Positions 1 to 6,434 of a stretch of DNA of 7,931 bases are shown here, piece after piece (the first letter of the stretch is position 1; the number at the start of each line of letters is the position of its first letter). Where the stretch lies: positions 1-7,931 of the forward strand of contig JAITCP010000142.1 of assembly GCA_031283025.1 (NCBI GenBank), written 5' to 3'. The translations under genes and the position numbers were made by a program. Origin of the DNA: Spirochaetaceae bacterium (lineage in GTDB: Bacteria; Spirochaetota; Spirochaetia; Treponematales; Breznakiellaceae). The notes beneath the pieces are model-generated. The model saw only the letters and a list, made by a program, of their open reading frames with translations. It was not told where the DNA came from and ran no database searches.

Positions 1-4
1 AGGG

Positions 5-34
5 AATCTCTAAAAACTTCAGTTTTTAGAGATT
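5..34. repeat. Hairpin A, 13-bp perfect stem, 4-nt loop
   Basis: Arms 5-17 (AATCTCTAAAAAC) and 22-34 are perfect complements around the loop TTCA (18-21). The arms repeat those of hairpin B at 85-119. The T run lies inside the stem rather than after it, so this is not a canonical intrinsic terminator on the visible sequence, though a transcript of either strand would fold here. Confidence 0.75.
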
Positions 35-52
35 TACCGCTTAAAAACGCAC

Positions 53-78
53 GTTTCGCAGCCCAAAGGGCGAGAAAC
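53..78. repeat. Imperfect hairpin in the centre of the repeat element
   Basis: GTTTC (53-57) pairs with GAAAC (74-78) and GCCC (61-64) with GGGC (68-71) around the loop AAA, with a small internal loop. It sits between hairpins A and B and appears to be the central domain of the 1-121 element. Function unknown. Confidence 0.5.
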
Positions 79-84
79 TGCAAA

Positions 85-119
85 GGAATCTCTAAAAACA
101 ACCGGTTTTTAGAGATTCC
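85..119. repeat. Hairpin B, 15-bp perfect stem, loop AACCG
   Basis: Arms 85-99 (GGAATCTCTAAAAAC) and 105-119 are perfect complements around the 5-nt loop AACCG (100-104). Stem length and loop are identical to hairpin C at 124-158 although the arm sequences are unrelated. Read with the dcw operon, the sequence after it is TTTGCAG, so no U-tract terminator follows. Confidence 0.8.
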
Positions 120-123
120 CTTA

Positions 124-158
124 ACTTGTTCAAGAACCAACCGGGTTCTTGAACAAGT
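124..158. repeat. Hairpin C, 15-bp perfect stem spanning the end of ftsQ
   Basis: Arms 124-138 (ACTTGTTCAAGAACC) and 144-158 are perfect complements around AACCG (139-143). On the coding (minus) strand the 158-144 arm encodes part of the last FtsQ codons (D-L-F-K-N region). The mirrored arm provides the final Gly-Ser codons and the TGA stop at 132-130. It could act as an mRNA 3'-end stabiliser or attenuator before downstream genes. It has no following U-tract, so a classical terminator is unlikely. Confidence 0.8.
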
Positions 159-999
159 CTATTACATAAGACGCAGTTCCTGTTCTAAAATCAATTTCCC
201 TGATGCTTTCTGATTTTGTAGAAAGCACGTCAAGCATGAGGAGCATATACCGTATAGTCTCCTCACTAATATTATCGCTTAACTTTACCCGTACTCTCCT
301 GTGGGCAGGAAAAAGGGTTAAATCGTAACCGTCATAATTTTTATGGTTGATCCGTATCTCAGAAATAGCGGCCATAAGTTCCGGAGTTTTCTGCGCCAGC
401 GTTTCAAGCTGAGCGAACAGTGAATTGTAAATCCGGGGGAGTTTCATTCCCGGGTATACTCTTTCCAGCATAAGACCGGAAATAACCGGCAGTGTTTTTC
501 CGTTTGTTAAGCCTTCCCCTCCCATATTAATCAGTATGCCGTCTCCGCCAATAAGGGCCGGGAAGACTTCTCCTCCTCTTTCCAGGAGAACTATAGCGGC
601 AGCCCTGCGGCTTTCCAAACGTATCTCCGCCTTGTTGGGAAAGTGTTTTACAACATGGGCTGATCGTATTGCGGGCATGGCAAGCAGCGCCTGTTCCGCC
701 GCGCTTTCATTTACAGTCATATAGGAAGAATGGCGCCCTATACCCGCCAGAGCCAGAACGGCGGACTCATCTATTCCCGGTATGCCGGAAACCGTTATGT
801 CGGAAAGGGGCATACAGGGACTAACCCCAAAAAGCCAGATCAATTCCACCCCAAGAACTACAAGGACAAGCGTTAAAATACGTTTTAGCGATTTATCTGC
901 AGCGTCGGTTTTCCGTTCTTTATGCTGAACAAAATCCGGTACAATATTTCCATCAAACTCCGGCCTGTAAATGCTGCCTATTACATATCCGTTAGACAT
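130..999 (-). CDS. ftsQ: Cell division protein FtsQ/DivIB
   Basis: Bitopic divisome protein that, with FtsL and FtsB/DivIC, links the cytoplasmic Z ring to septal peptidoglycan synthesis. The 289-residue product has a cytoplasmic tail of about 40 residues ending in basic residues and one membrane segment (about 41-59). A POTRA-type region follows (about 64-133: the P-L-S-D-I-T-V-S-G start, then paired strands through H-F-P-N-K-A-E-I-R-L-E), then the beta domain to about 280. The ATG overlaps the ftsW stop by 8 nt and is preceded by GGGAGG at 1011-1006 with a 6-nt spacer, which supports this start. Position after ftsW in a dcw operon fits the call better than any other single-pass protein. The last codons and the TGA stop lie inside a 15-bp palindrome, so the extreme C-terminus may be a secondary change. 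In other treponemes ftsA and ftsZ would be expected next, beyond base 1. Confidence 0.9.
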   Translation of the reverse strand: MSNGYVIGSIYRPEFDGNIVPDFVQHKERKTDAADKSLKRILTLVLVVLGVELIWLFGVSPCMPLSDITVSGIPGIDESAVLALAGIGRHSSYMTVNESAAEQALLAMPAIRSAHVVKHFPNKAEIRLESRRAAAIVLLERGGEVFPALIGGDGILINMGGEGLTNGKTLPVISGLMLERVYPGMKLPRIYNSLFAQLETLAQKTPELMAAISEIRINHKNYDGYDLTLFPAHRRVRVKLSDNISEETIRYMLLMLDVLSTKSESIREIDFRTGTASYVIDLFKNPVGS

Positions 1000-2122
1000 A
1001 AACAGCCTCCCGTGAAGTATTAATCAATAATCCGCACATTAACAGGGTAGCGGTCAAAGAAGACCCCCCGGCGGAAAAAAACGGCAAGGGTATTCCCGTT
1101 GCGGGAAGCGCTCCCACAACAACCGCAATATTCAACAGAGACTGGGAAACAATCATCGTTCCAATGCCAAAGCATAACAGCCGCCGGAAAGACGTACTGC
1201 TCCTGAAAGCGCAGCGGTAGGCCGCAAAAGCAAAAAGGGCAAGAAGGACAAAAAATATTCCCACCGCAAAAAACCCGCCCTCTTCCGCAAATGAGGCAAA
1301 AATAAAATCGGAATGTACCTCCGGCACGCTGGAGATTTTCCGCGTCCCGTGGCCCAGACCCTTGCCCCAAAAACCGCCGGAAGCGATGGTAATAATACTG
1401 GATTTTACCTGATACCCCGCACCCTGAGGATCATATTCCGGCCACAGAAAACTGATAAAGCGGCGCAGCCGGTGTTCCCGCGTAAGCACAAAGAATACGG
1501 ACAACGGCAGGAATATCATGGCGGCGGCAAAGAAAAACCTGAGCCTGATACCCGCCAGAAAGAAAACTACCAGGGCATTCACAAGCACAAAGAAAGCCGT
1601 TGAAAAATTATTCTGCATATAGATCAACACAAAGAAAATTACCGTTATCATTGTCGGGGGCAATACCCCGGCGGAAAAAGAATCAAACCGTTCATTTTTC
1701 TTGTCAAATATGTGAGCCAGATAAAATGGCAGCACCGCTTTTACCAGTTCAGAAGGCTGATAGGTTGAATTCCCAACGCCAATCCACCGGGCCGCGCCGT
1801 TTTTGGCAACCCCAATGCCGGGAACAAAAGTTAAGGCGCAAAGAAAAATTGTCCCAATAACAATGGGTGAAATCCATTTTCGTACAAGTTCCAGATTAGC
1901 GCGGGAAACGACAAAAAACAGGAAAAGGCTTAATATGGCCAAAGCCGCCTGACGGGAAATATAGTACAGCCCGTTGCCTTTGAACCGGGCCGCATGGGCA
2001 TAGGAGGCCGAATACAGGGCTGCAAGCCCTATTCCGGTAAATAGCAGCACCAGCGCAACGAGGAGTTGATCCGCCTTTACCGGGCGGTTAATTTTATCCA
2101 TGGCAAGCTGCGCTCCCATCAT
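992..2122 (-). CDS. ftsW: Septal peptidoglycan glycosyltransferase FtsW (SEDS family)
   Basis: Multi-pass inner-membrane SEDS protein that polymerises lipid II into septal glycan, normally with a class B PBP partner. The 376-residue product, with many hydrophobic segments, has the family signatures: K-N-G-A-A-R-W-I-G-V-G with Q-P-S-E-L-V-K, then Y-Q-V-K-S-S-I-I-T-I-A-S-G-G with G-K-G-L-G-H-G, then P-E-V-H-S-D-F-I-F-A-S-F-A-E-E (the H-S-D-F Asp matches the catalytic Asp of SEDS enzymes), and near the C-terminus T-G-I-P-L-P-F-F-S-A-G-G-S-S. RodA is the alternative; the dcw location favours FtsW. No ftsI lies nearby, so its PBP partner must be encoded elsewhere. Start uncertain: ATGs at 2122 and 2119 follow AGGGGG very closely, and a third ATG at 2101 is also possible. 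The gene begins 5 nt after the mraY stop. Confidence 0.93.
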   Translation of the reverse strand: MMGAQLAMDKINRPVKADQLLVALVLLFTGIGLAALYSASYAHAARFKGNGLYYISRQAALAILSLFLFFVVSRANLELVRKWISPIVIGTIFLCALTFVPGIGVAKNGAARWIGVGNSTYQPSELVKAVLPFYLAHIFDKKNERFDSFSAGVLPPTMITVIFFVLIYMQNNFSTAFFVLVNALVVFFLAGIRLRFFFAAAMIFLPLSVFFVLTREHRLRRFISFLWPEYDPQGAGYQVKSSIITIASGGFWGKGLGHGTRKISSVPEVHSDFIFASFAEEGGFFAVGIFFVLLALFAFAAYRCAFRSSTSFRRLLCFGIGTMIVSQSLLNIAVVVGALPATGIPLPFFSAGGSSLTATLLMCGLLINTSREAVYV

Positions 2123-2127
2123 TCCCC

Positions 2128-3207
2128 CTACTGAATTTTAATTGTTGAAAGGGCGATAACGGCGAAAAGCCCGCCCAATATCCAAAACCGGACCACTACC
2201 TTGCTTTCCGCCCAGCCGGAAAGTTCAAAGTGATGGTGGAGCGGGCTCATGCGGAAAATTCGCCGCCCACAAAGCTTAAAAGACAGAACCTGAAGTATCA
2301 CTGACGCCGCCTCCAACACAAAAACGCCGCCGATGATAAGGCACAAAATTTCTTTTTTTATAATGAGGGAAACAACGGCGATGATCCCCCCTAACGAAAG
2401 CGATCCCGTATCGCCCATGAAAACCTGCGCGGGGGTACAATTATACCAGAGGAATCCCACGCAGGCCCCTACTGCGGCAAGGCAAAACACCATGAGTTCC
2501 CCCGCATCTTCAATATAGGGAAGTCCCAGATAGGCGGAGAAATCCGCCCGCCCGGTAAGGTAGCTAAGGAGCCCCAGGGCGATAAGCACCCAAATAAGGA
2601 GCCCCGCGGCCAATCCGTCCAAACCGTCCGCCAGGTTGGCCGCATTGGAAAACCCTACAATAAAGATCACGGCAAACGGAATCCAGAAGATCCCCATATC
2701 AACAACCGGATTTTTGTAGAAAGGAACATACAGGTTAGTTATTCCCTCATCGCCTGAAAAATAAAGGAGCAGCGCCACCGTTAAGGCTGCCGCAATCTGA
2801 GCGCCAAGCTTAACGCGCACAGAAAGCCCGTCTGAATTTTTTTTGGCTACCTTAAGGTAATCGTCAATATAGCCTATGCATCCAAAGGCCAAAAGAGAAC
2901 CGGTACAGAGCCACACCTTAAAGCTGGATAAATCCTGCCAAAGAATAACGGAAATTACTATGGAAAGAAGGATCATTACCCCGCCCATGGTGGGAGTACC
3001 GCCTTTTGCAAGATGGGTCTGCGGGCCGTCATTCCGTATGGCCTGACCCACTTTAAGCCCGCGCAGGGCTTCTATGATCCGGGGGCCGAAAAGATAACAA
3101 AGGAGCAGCGTTGTCAGCGCGGCATAGGCCCCTCTAAAAGTCAAATACTGGAATACGTTAAAGGGAGTAAAATACTTGACAAGAGGATAAAGAAATTCAA
3201 GAAACAT
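2128..3207 (-). CDS. mraY: Phospho-N-acetylmuramoyl-pentapeptide transferase MraY
   Basis: Integral membrane enzyme that transfers phospho-MurNAc-pentapeptide from UDP to undecaprenyl phosphate, giving lipid I. The 359 residues match the usual family length (about 360). Visible signatures are K-G-G-T-P-T-M-G-G (68-76), the Asp pair in Y-I-D-D-Y-L-K (D115, D116), N-A-A-N-L-A-D-G-L-D-G-L-A (188-200), M-G-D-T-G-S-L-S-L-G-G (264-274, D266) and S-P-L-H-H-H-F-E-L (321-329, His 324-326); these are the Mg2+/substrate residues of MraY. About ten hydrophobic segments separate them. The ATG overlaps the murF stop by 11 nt (ATGTTTCTTGA) and has a strong GGAGG six bases upstream, so start and coupling are clear. 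Nothing looks degenerate. Confidence 0.97.
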   Translation of the reverse strand: MFLEFLYPLVKYFTPFNVFQYLTFRGAYAALTTLLLCYLFGPRIIEALRGLKVGQAIRNDGPQTHLAKGGTPTMGGVMILLSIVISVILWQDLSSFKVWLCTGSLLAFGCIGYIDDYLKVAKKNSDGLSVRVKLGAQIAAALTVALLLYFSGDEGITNLYVPFYKNPVVDMGIFWIPFAVIFIVGFSNAANLADGLDGLAAGLLIWVLIALGLLSYLTGRADFSAYLGLPYIEDAGELMVFCLAAVGACVGFLWYNCTPAQVFMGDTGSLSLGGIIAVVSLIIKKEILCLIIGGVFVLEAASVILQVLSFKLCGRRIFRMSPLHHHFELSGWAESKVVVRFWILGGLFAVIALSTIKIQ

Positions 3208-4609
3208 CTGTTTCCTCCATTAAGACAATTTTACTCAACTGTTCCAAAGCGCAGCCCCTGGAACCTTTAAGCAGCACTAAATCGCCTGAGCGTATACAGT
3301 TCTGTACGGCGGAGCATAATTCCCGCATTTCAGCCGTATGGGAAAAAGGAACTTTTTTTTCTTCCAGTGCTGCGGCGGCGATCTTCATTTCTTCTCCGTA
3401 AAGGAAAATACAATCCGCTTTTGACAGGCCAAGGAGTTCCCCGATTTTCCGGTGTTCCGGTTCCTCCCGGCCTCCCAATTCCAGCATGGAACCCAATATA
3501 TAAACCCGCCGGCCCGGCCAGTCAACGCTGTCGCAAAAAGCAACAGCCTCCGCCGCCGAATCCGGGTTGCTGTTATAACAGTCCCGGATTACCGTGGTTT
3601 TTCCCCGCAATACCTCGCTACGGCCAAAGAGGCCTTTTACCGCGGAAAGCCCTTCCCGGATTGCGGCGGCGCTTATTCCGGCCTCTGTTGCAAGAGTGGC
3701 CGCCGCCAGAGCGTTCTTTACATTATGCTTTCCGGGAAGGCCGAGGCCGGCGGGGATCCCCTCCCAGGTTATCTCCGTCCCCGCAAGGCCCCGATCCAAA
3801 ACCGCATTTAACTTTCCCGCCTCCTCAAGGTTTTTTTGTCCGTAAAAAACAACCCTCCCGTTGACATCCTGAGCCAGATAATCCCTAAAAGGATCATCTT
3901 CCGGTATCAGGGCCGTTTCCGTTCCGGTAAACCGGGAAAAAATTTGCTTCTTTTCTTCCGCTATTGCTTCCATGCTTCCCAATGCGCCGATATGGGCCTG
4001 TCCAATATTGGTAATCAAGGCAATGCGGGGCTTTAGCACGGAAGCCAGTTCAGAAATCTCCCCTTTGCGGTTCATTCCCATTTCAAAAATTCCCACGTCA
4101 TGACGGCTCTCTACGCCAAAGACCGACAGAGGAAGGCCTGTTTCCGAATTAAGATTGCCGGGATTCATCACTACATTTTTTTCCCTGCCGATTATCGAGG
4201 CGGCAATTTCCTTCGTGGTAGTCTTGCCGGAAGAACCGGTAATCCCAATCCGTAAAAGGCGGGGAAAACGACTCACATAGGCCGCCGCTAAATCCTGAAT
4301 CCCCTTAAGGGTATCTTCCACTATGAATAGAACATTCCCCTGTTCCGCCGCCGCGGAAGGATCAAAACCCGCTTCTTCCATGCCCTGCCTGGTTACCATG
4401 GCGGCGGCGGCGCCCGTCTCAAAAGCATTGCTCAGGTAAAGGTGGCCGTCTTCCCGCAAGCCCCGGAGGGCGATAAAGAGGGAACCGGCGGCGGCCTTGC
4501 GGGAATCAATAGCCAGCGACGTAAAGCCGCCCCCGGCATTATGGGGAAGAAGTTCCGCCCCCAGAGCCAGGGCGGCGCTTTGGTAATCCATCAAAACGGC
4601 ATTACTCAT
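3197..4609 (-). CDS. murF: UDP-MurNAc-tripeptide--D-Ala-D-Ala ligase MurF
   Basis: Cytoplasmic ATP-dependent Mur ligase that adds D-Ala-D-Ala to the UDP-MurNAc-tripeptide, making the MraY substrate. The 470 residues show the three Mur domains. The N-terminal substrate domain holds D-S-R-K at 35-38. The central ATPase domain holds a G-I-T-G-S-S-G-K-T-T-T-K P-loop (122-133), N-L-N-S-E-T-G-L-P (152-160), E-M-G-M (176-179) and N-I-G-Q-A-H (201-206). The C-terminal domain begins near H-N-V-K-N-A-L-A-A (295-303), with D-C-Y-N-S-N-P-D-S (343-351) and L-K-G-S-R-G (447-452). N-L-N-S-E-T-G and D-x-Y-N-x-N-P distinguish MurF from MurC, MurD and MurE. The start at 4609 has GGAG/GAGG just upstream and overlaps the ftsL stop by 8 nt. 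murE, which often precedes murF, is absent here. Confidence 0.96.
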   Translation of the reverse strand: MSNAVLMDYQSAALALGAELLPHNAGGGFTSLAIDSRKAAAGSLFIALRGLREDGHLYLSNAFETGAAAAMVTRQGMEEAGFDPSAAAEQGNVLFIVEDTLKGIQDLAAAYVSRFPRLLRIGITGSSGKTTTKEIAASIIGREKNVVMNPGNLNSETGLPLSVFGVESRHDVGIFEMGMNRKGEISELASVLKPRIALITNIGQAHIGALGSMEAIAEEKKQIFSRFTGTETALIPEDDPFRDYLAQDVNGRVVFYGQKNLEEAGKLNAVLDRGLAGTEITWEGIPAGLGLPGKHNVKNALAAATLATEAGISAAAIREGLSAVKGLFGRSEVLRGKTTVIRDCYNSNPDSAAEAVAFCDSVDWPGRRVYILGSMLELGGREEPEHRKIGELLGLSKADCIFLYGEEMKIAAAALEEKKVPFSHTAEMRELCSAVQNCIRSGDLVLLKGSRGCALEQLSKIVLMEETDVS

Positions 4610-4931
4610 AAACCTCTCCGTTAATGCCGGAATGGGTATCCGCCGTCAATCCGCCATTTAAGTCAGAAATGGAGATTTGCAGCACATCTTCCGGCCTTTT
4701 TTTGTGCAAACCCAGATCATCCCGCGCAATACGTTCTATCCTGTCCGGAGAAGAAAGTATGGTGATGCCGGCAATAAGCCGTTTATTCGCTTCCACCCAT
4801 TCTTCCTGAGTTTTTTCCATACGAAAAAGCTCACGTTCCAAATCCGCATAACGGGCGGACTGCCAAGCGGTAAAACCTAAGAAAGCAGGAACGGCAAGAA
4901 CCATTACATACAACAAGATGCGCCGAATCAT
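4602..4931 (-). CDS. ftsL: FtsL/DivIC-like divisome protein
   Basis: Small bitopic protein expected to pair with FtsB/DivIC and FtsQ at the septum. The 109 residues consist of a very short basic cytoplasmic tail (M-I-R-R), a single hydrophobic segment (about 5-22), a heptad-like stretch (about 25-55: A-D-L-E-R-E-L-F-R-M-E-K and onward), then S-S-P-D-R-I-E-R-I-A-R-D-D-L-G-L (about 60-75), the pattern that ends the coiled coil in FtsL/FtsB families. A polar tail follows. Position between rsmH and murF is the classical ftsL slot; sequence conservation in this family is too low for identity to be proved by eye. It overlaps rsmH by 4 nt (ATGA) and murF by 8 nt. Its own Shine-Dalgarno is weak (GGGG about 7 nt upstream), so translation probably depends on coupling to rsmH. 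Confidence 0.82.
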   Translation of the reverse strand: MIRRILLYVMVLAVPAFLGFTAWQSARYADLERELFRMEKTQEEWVEANKRLIAGITILSSPDRIERIARDDLGLHKKRPEDVLQISISDLNGGLTADTHSGINGEVYE

Positions 4932-5872
4932 GAAATTACCCCGGTTTCATTGATTTTTTCCACTGCCCGGAATTTAGCGCTCCGGGAAGGGGGATTGCTC
5001 ACGCGTTCTTCTTCACCCGCCGTTACCGGCTTGCGGGTAAGGATGCGTACCGTGCAGACACTCCCACCTCTATTTATCGGCGCTTCTCCCGCCGGCAAAT
5101 AGTCCCGGCTCCGGCTGCGGAAAAAATTTTTTACCAGCCGGTCTTCCCCCGAATGGAAGCTGATTACCCCCATGCGGCCCCCGGTTTTCAAAACACCCAG
5201 GGCGGATTCAAGCATAACCGGAAGTTTCTCCGCCTCATCATTAACCGCCATGCGTATTGCCTGAAACGTTCTGGTAGCCGGATGAATAGGCCCCCGGCGG
5301 TATGCGGCAGGGACAGAAGCGGCTACAATCCCCGCCAGGGCGCCCGTTGTCGTTACCGGCCCTTGCCTTTTAATCGCCGCAGCAATCCGGCGGGAATACC
5401 GTTCCTCCGCGTTTTTATAGATAAGGTCCGCCAGTTCCTTTTCCGTAAGGCCGGCAATCAGTTCCGCCGCCGTTTTGCCGCGTGAAGCATCCAGCCGCAT
5501 ATCCAAAAATTCATCCTGCCTAAAACTAAAGCCCCGGCGGGATACCTCATAATGGAAAAGGCTGATACCTAAATCAAATAAAATCCTGTCAGGCTTTGGA
5601 AGATCAGACGGGTAAGAGCTAAAGAATTCCCCCGCCCAACAGTTAAAAAACCGTATCCGGCCCCCGTAAGAAACAAGCCTTTCCCGTGCCCTGTTTAAGA
5701 TTTCTTTATCGGCGTCAACACCGGCAAGGCGGAAAGAGGGAAAGCGTTCCAGGAAACGGGCGGCGTGCCCCCCTTCTCCAAGGGTAGCGTCAACGCCAAA
5801 TCCGCCGCCTGAAGGGGGCGCGAGGTACTGCATTACTTCTTCCGGTAATACCGAAGTATGAACCGCTTTCAT
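4928..5872 (-). CDS. rsmH: 16S rRNA (cytosine-1402-N4)-methyltransferase RsmH (MraW)
   Basis: SAM-dependent methyltransferase that modifies N4 of C1402 in the ribosomal decoding centre. The preferred start at 5872 gives 314 residues, the usual family length, and opens directly with H-T-S-V-L-P-E-E-V, the conserved RsmH N-terminus. It is preceded by AAGGGAAGG and lies 13 nt after mraZ. Reading on to 5986 would add 38 residues overlapping mraZ with no family resemblance. Motifs in order: G-V-D-A-T-L-G-E-G-G-H-A (SAM loop), G-V-D-A-D, I-L-F-D-L-G-I-S, R-G-F-S-F with L-D-M-R-L-D, N-A-E-E-R-Y-S-R-R-I, H-P-A-T-R-T-F-Q-A-I-R-M-A-V-N-D-E and V-I-S-F-H-S-G-E-D-R. Two spots depart from the common consensus: S-L-F-H-Y-E-V where most bacteria have S-S-P-Q-L-D, and Gly for Leu in S-F-H-S-L-E-D-R. 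Confidence 0.95.
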   Translation of the reverse strand: MKAVHTSVLPEEVMQYLAPPSGGGFGVDATLGEGGHAARFLERFPSFRLAGVDADKEILNRARERLVSYGGRIRFFNCWAGEFFSSYPSDLPKPDRILFDLGISLFHYEVSRRGFSFRQDEFLDMRLDASRGKTAAELIAGLTEKELADLIYKNAEERYSRRIAAAIKRQGPVTTTGALAGIVAASVPAAYRRGPIHPATRTFQAIRMAVNDEAEKLPVMLESALGVLKTGGRMGVISFHSGEDRLVKNFFRSRSRDYLPAGEAPINRGGSVCTVRILTRKPVTAGEEERVSNPPSRSAKFRAVEKINETGVIS

Positions 5873-5885
5873 ACCTTCCCTTTTC

Positions 5886-6335
5886 CTAGTACAAAGCAAT
5901 GGGGCCAATTTCCTCAAGAATATTGTCAAACTGCTCATCACTGGCCTCTTCATATTCCGCATGATGCTGCTTATCCCAGATTTCAATACGAACCCCGTCG
6001 CTGGTTATTACCACATCCTTACTTAAGGCCGCCCAATCCTTTAGTTTTTGGGGAAGGGCGAGCCGTCCTATTTTGTCAATCTCCGCTTCAAATGTAGAAA
6101 AAAGCAACCGGTGATATACCATATCTGTCTTTTTCATAGGTAGAGACACGGCGTTTTTAAGGTTATTGGCAAGCTTTTCCCAATTTTCCGGGGTTAAAGC
6201 CCAAATGCAGCGTTCCATCATCCCCCTAGTCAGCACCAGCGTATTGTCCGGTATACCCTCCCTGAAACGGGCCGGAATATTTACCCGGTTTTTTTCATCC
6301 AGAGTTGCGGGGTATTCGCCGCTTAACAGTGCCAT
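5886..6335 (-). CDS. mraZ: Transcriptional regulator MraZ
   Basis: Ring-forming AbrB/MazE-fold DNA-binding protein that in characterised bacteria binds direct repeats upstream of its own operon and controls dcw expression. The 149-residue product has the two tandem half-domains expected of MraZ: D-E-K-N-R-V-N-I-P-A-R-F-R (13-25) and D-K-I-G-R-L-A-L-P-Q-K-L (87-98), each carrying the D-x-x-x-R signature. The N-terminus (M-A-L-L-S-G-E-Y-P-A-T-L-D) matches the family, and AGGAAAG lies upstream of the ATG. It is the first gene of the operon. Four AAAGTGG repeats precede it, so autoregulation is likely. It ends in TAG 13 nt before rsmH. Confidence 0.96.
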   Translation of the reverse strand: MALLSGEYPATLDEKNRVNIPARFREGIPDNTLVLTRGMMERCIWALTPENWEKLANNLKNAVSLPMKKTDMVYHRLLFSTFEAEIDKIGRLALPQKLKDWAALSKDVVITSDGVRIEIWDKQHHAEYEEASDEQFDNILEEIGPIALY

Positions 6336-6356
6336 ATCTGCTTTCCTACCTTACTA

Positions 6357-6400
6357 AAAGTGATCCACTTTAATCCACTTTGATCCACTTTGATCCACTT
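6357..6400 (-). promoter_or_regulatory. MraZ-box array (four 10-bp direct repeats plus one inverted core)
   Basis: Bases 6361-6400 are four tandem 10-mers, TGATCCACTT three times and TAATCCACTT once. On the minus strand they read AAAGTGG-ATC-AAAGTGG-ATC-AAAGTGG-ATT-AAAGTGG-ATC, apart from the first (6400) copy, which lacks one A. From memory, MraZ of Mollicutes binds AAAGTG[T/G] repeats with 3-nt spacers, and E. coli MraZ binds TGGGN repeats with the same 10-bp period. An AAAGTG core in the opposite orientation follows at 6357-6362. The array begins at about the predicted transcription start of mraZ and ends 26 bp before its ATG, so bound MraZ would block initiation or escape. Confidence 0.85.
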
Positions 6401-6406
6401 ACCATT

Positions 6407-6434
6407 ATTTTATATACTTTTTTTATTTCGTCAA
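6407..6434 (-). promoter_or_regulatory. Predicted sigma-70 promoter of the mraZ-ftsQ operon
   Basis: On the minus strand TTGACG (6434-6429) is followed after 16 bp by TAAAAT (6412-6407), with an alternative TATAAA two bases upstream. The sequence just upstream (a T run, then CTAAAAACGC) resembles an UP element. Transcription would start near 6400, at the edge of the MraZ-box array. Confidence 0.7.

Larger units (their letters stand above)
1..121. repeat. Palindromic repeat element with 17-bp terminal inverted repeats
   Basis: Positions 1-17 and 105-121 are perfect inverted copies (AGGGAATCTCTAAAAAC and its complement), enclosing about 87 bp. The same core (AATCTCTAAAAAC) occurs four times in alternating orientation, at 5-17, 22-34, 87-99 and 105-117, so the unit is two hairpins from one arm sequence with a third, imperfect hairpin between them. 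It lies directly 3' of ftsQ in an operon whose other junctions are nearly gapless. No open reading frame is evident inside it. It resembles a small non-autonomous or REP/BIME-type element; no transposase is visible. The window edge may cut it, because the inverted match runs to base 1. Confidence 0.7.

Noticed and set aside
1..158. Hairpins as classical rho-independent terminators
   Set aside because: The stems are perfect but neither hairpin B nor C is followed by a T run on the operon strand; the T runs are within the stems.
1..158. CRISPR-like repeats
   Set aside because: The repeated core alternates in orientation with short loops and there are no regularly sized unique spacers.
3367..3864. 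165-codon plus-strand frame, rich in proline and arginine
   Set aside because: It is antisense to conserved MurF motifs; its Pro/Arg-rich composition is what the GC-biased complement of a real gene produces.
5873..5986. N-terminal extension of rsmH by 38 codons
   Set aside because: It overlaps the 3' end of mraZ, shows no family similarity, and the internal ATG at 5872 has a ribosome site and begins the conserved RsmH N-terminus.
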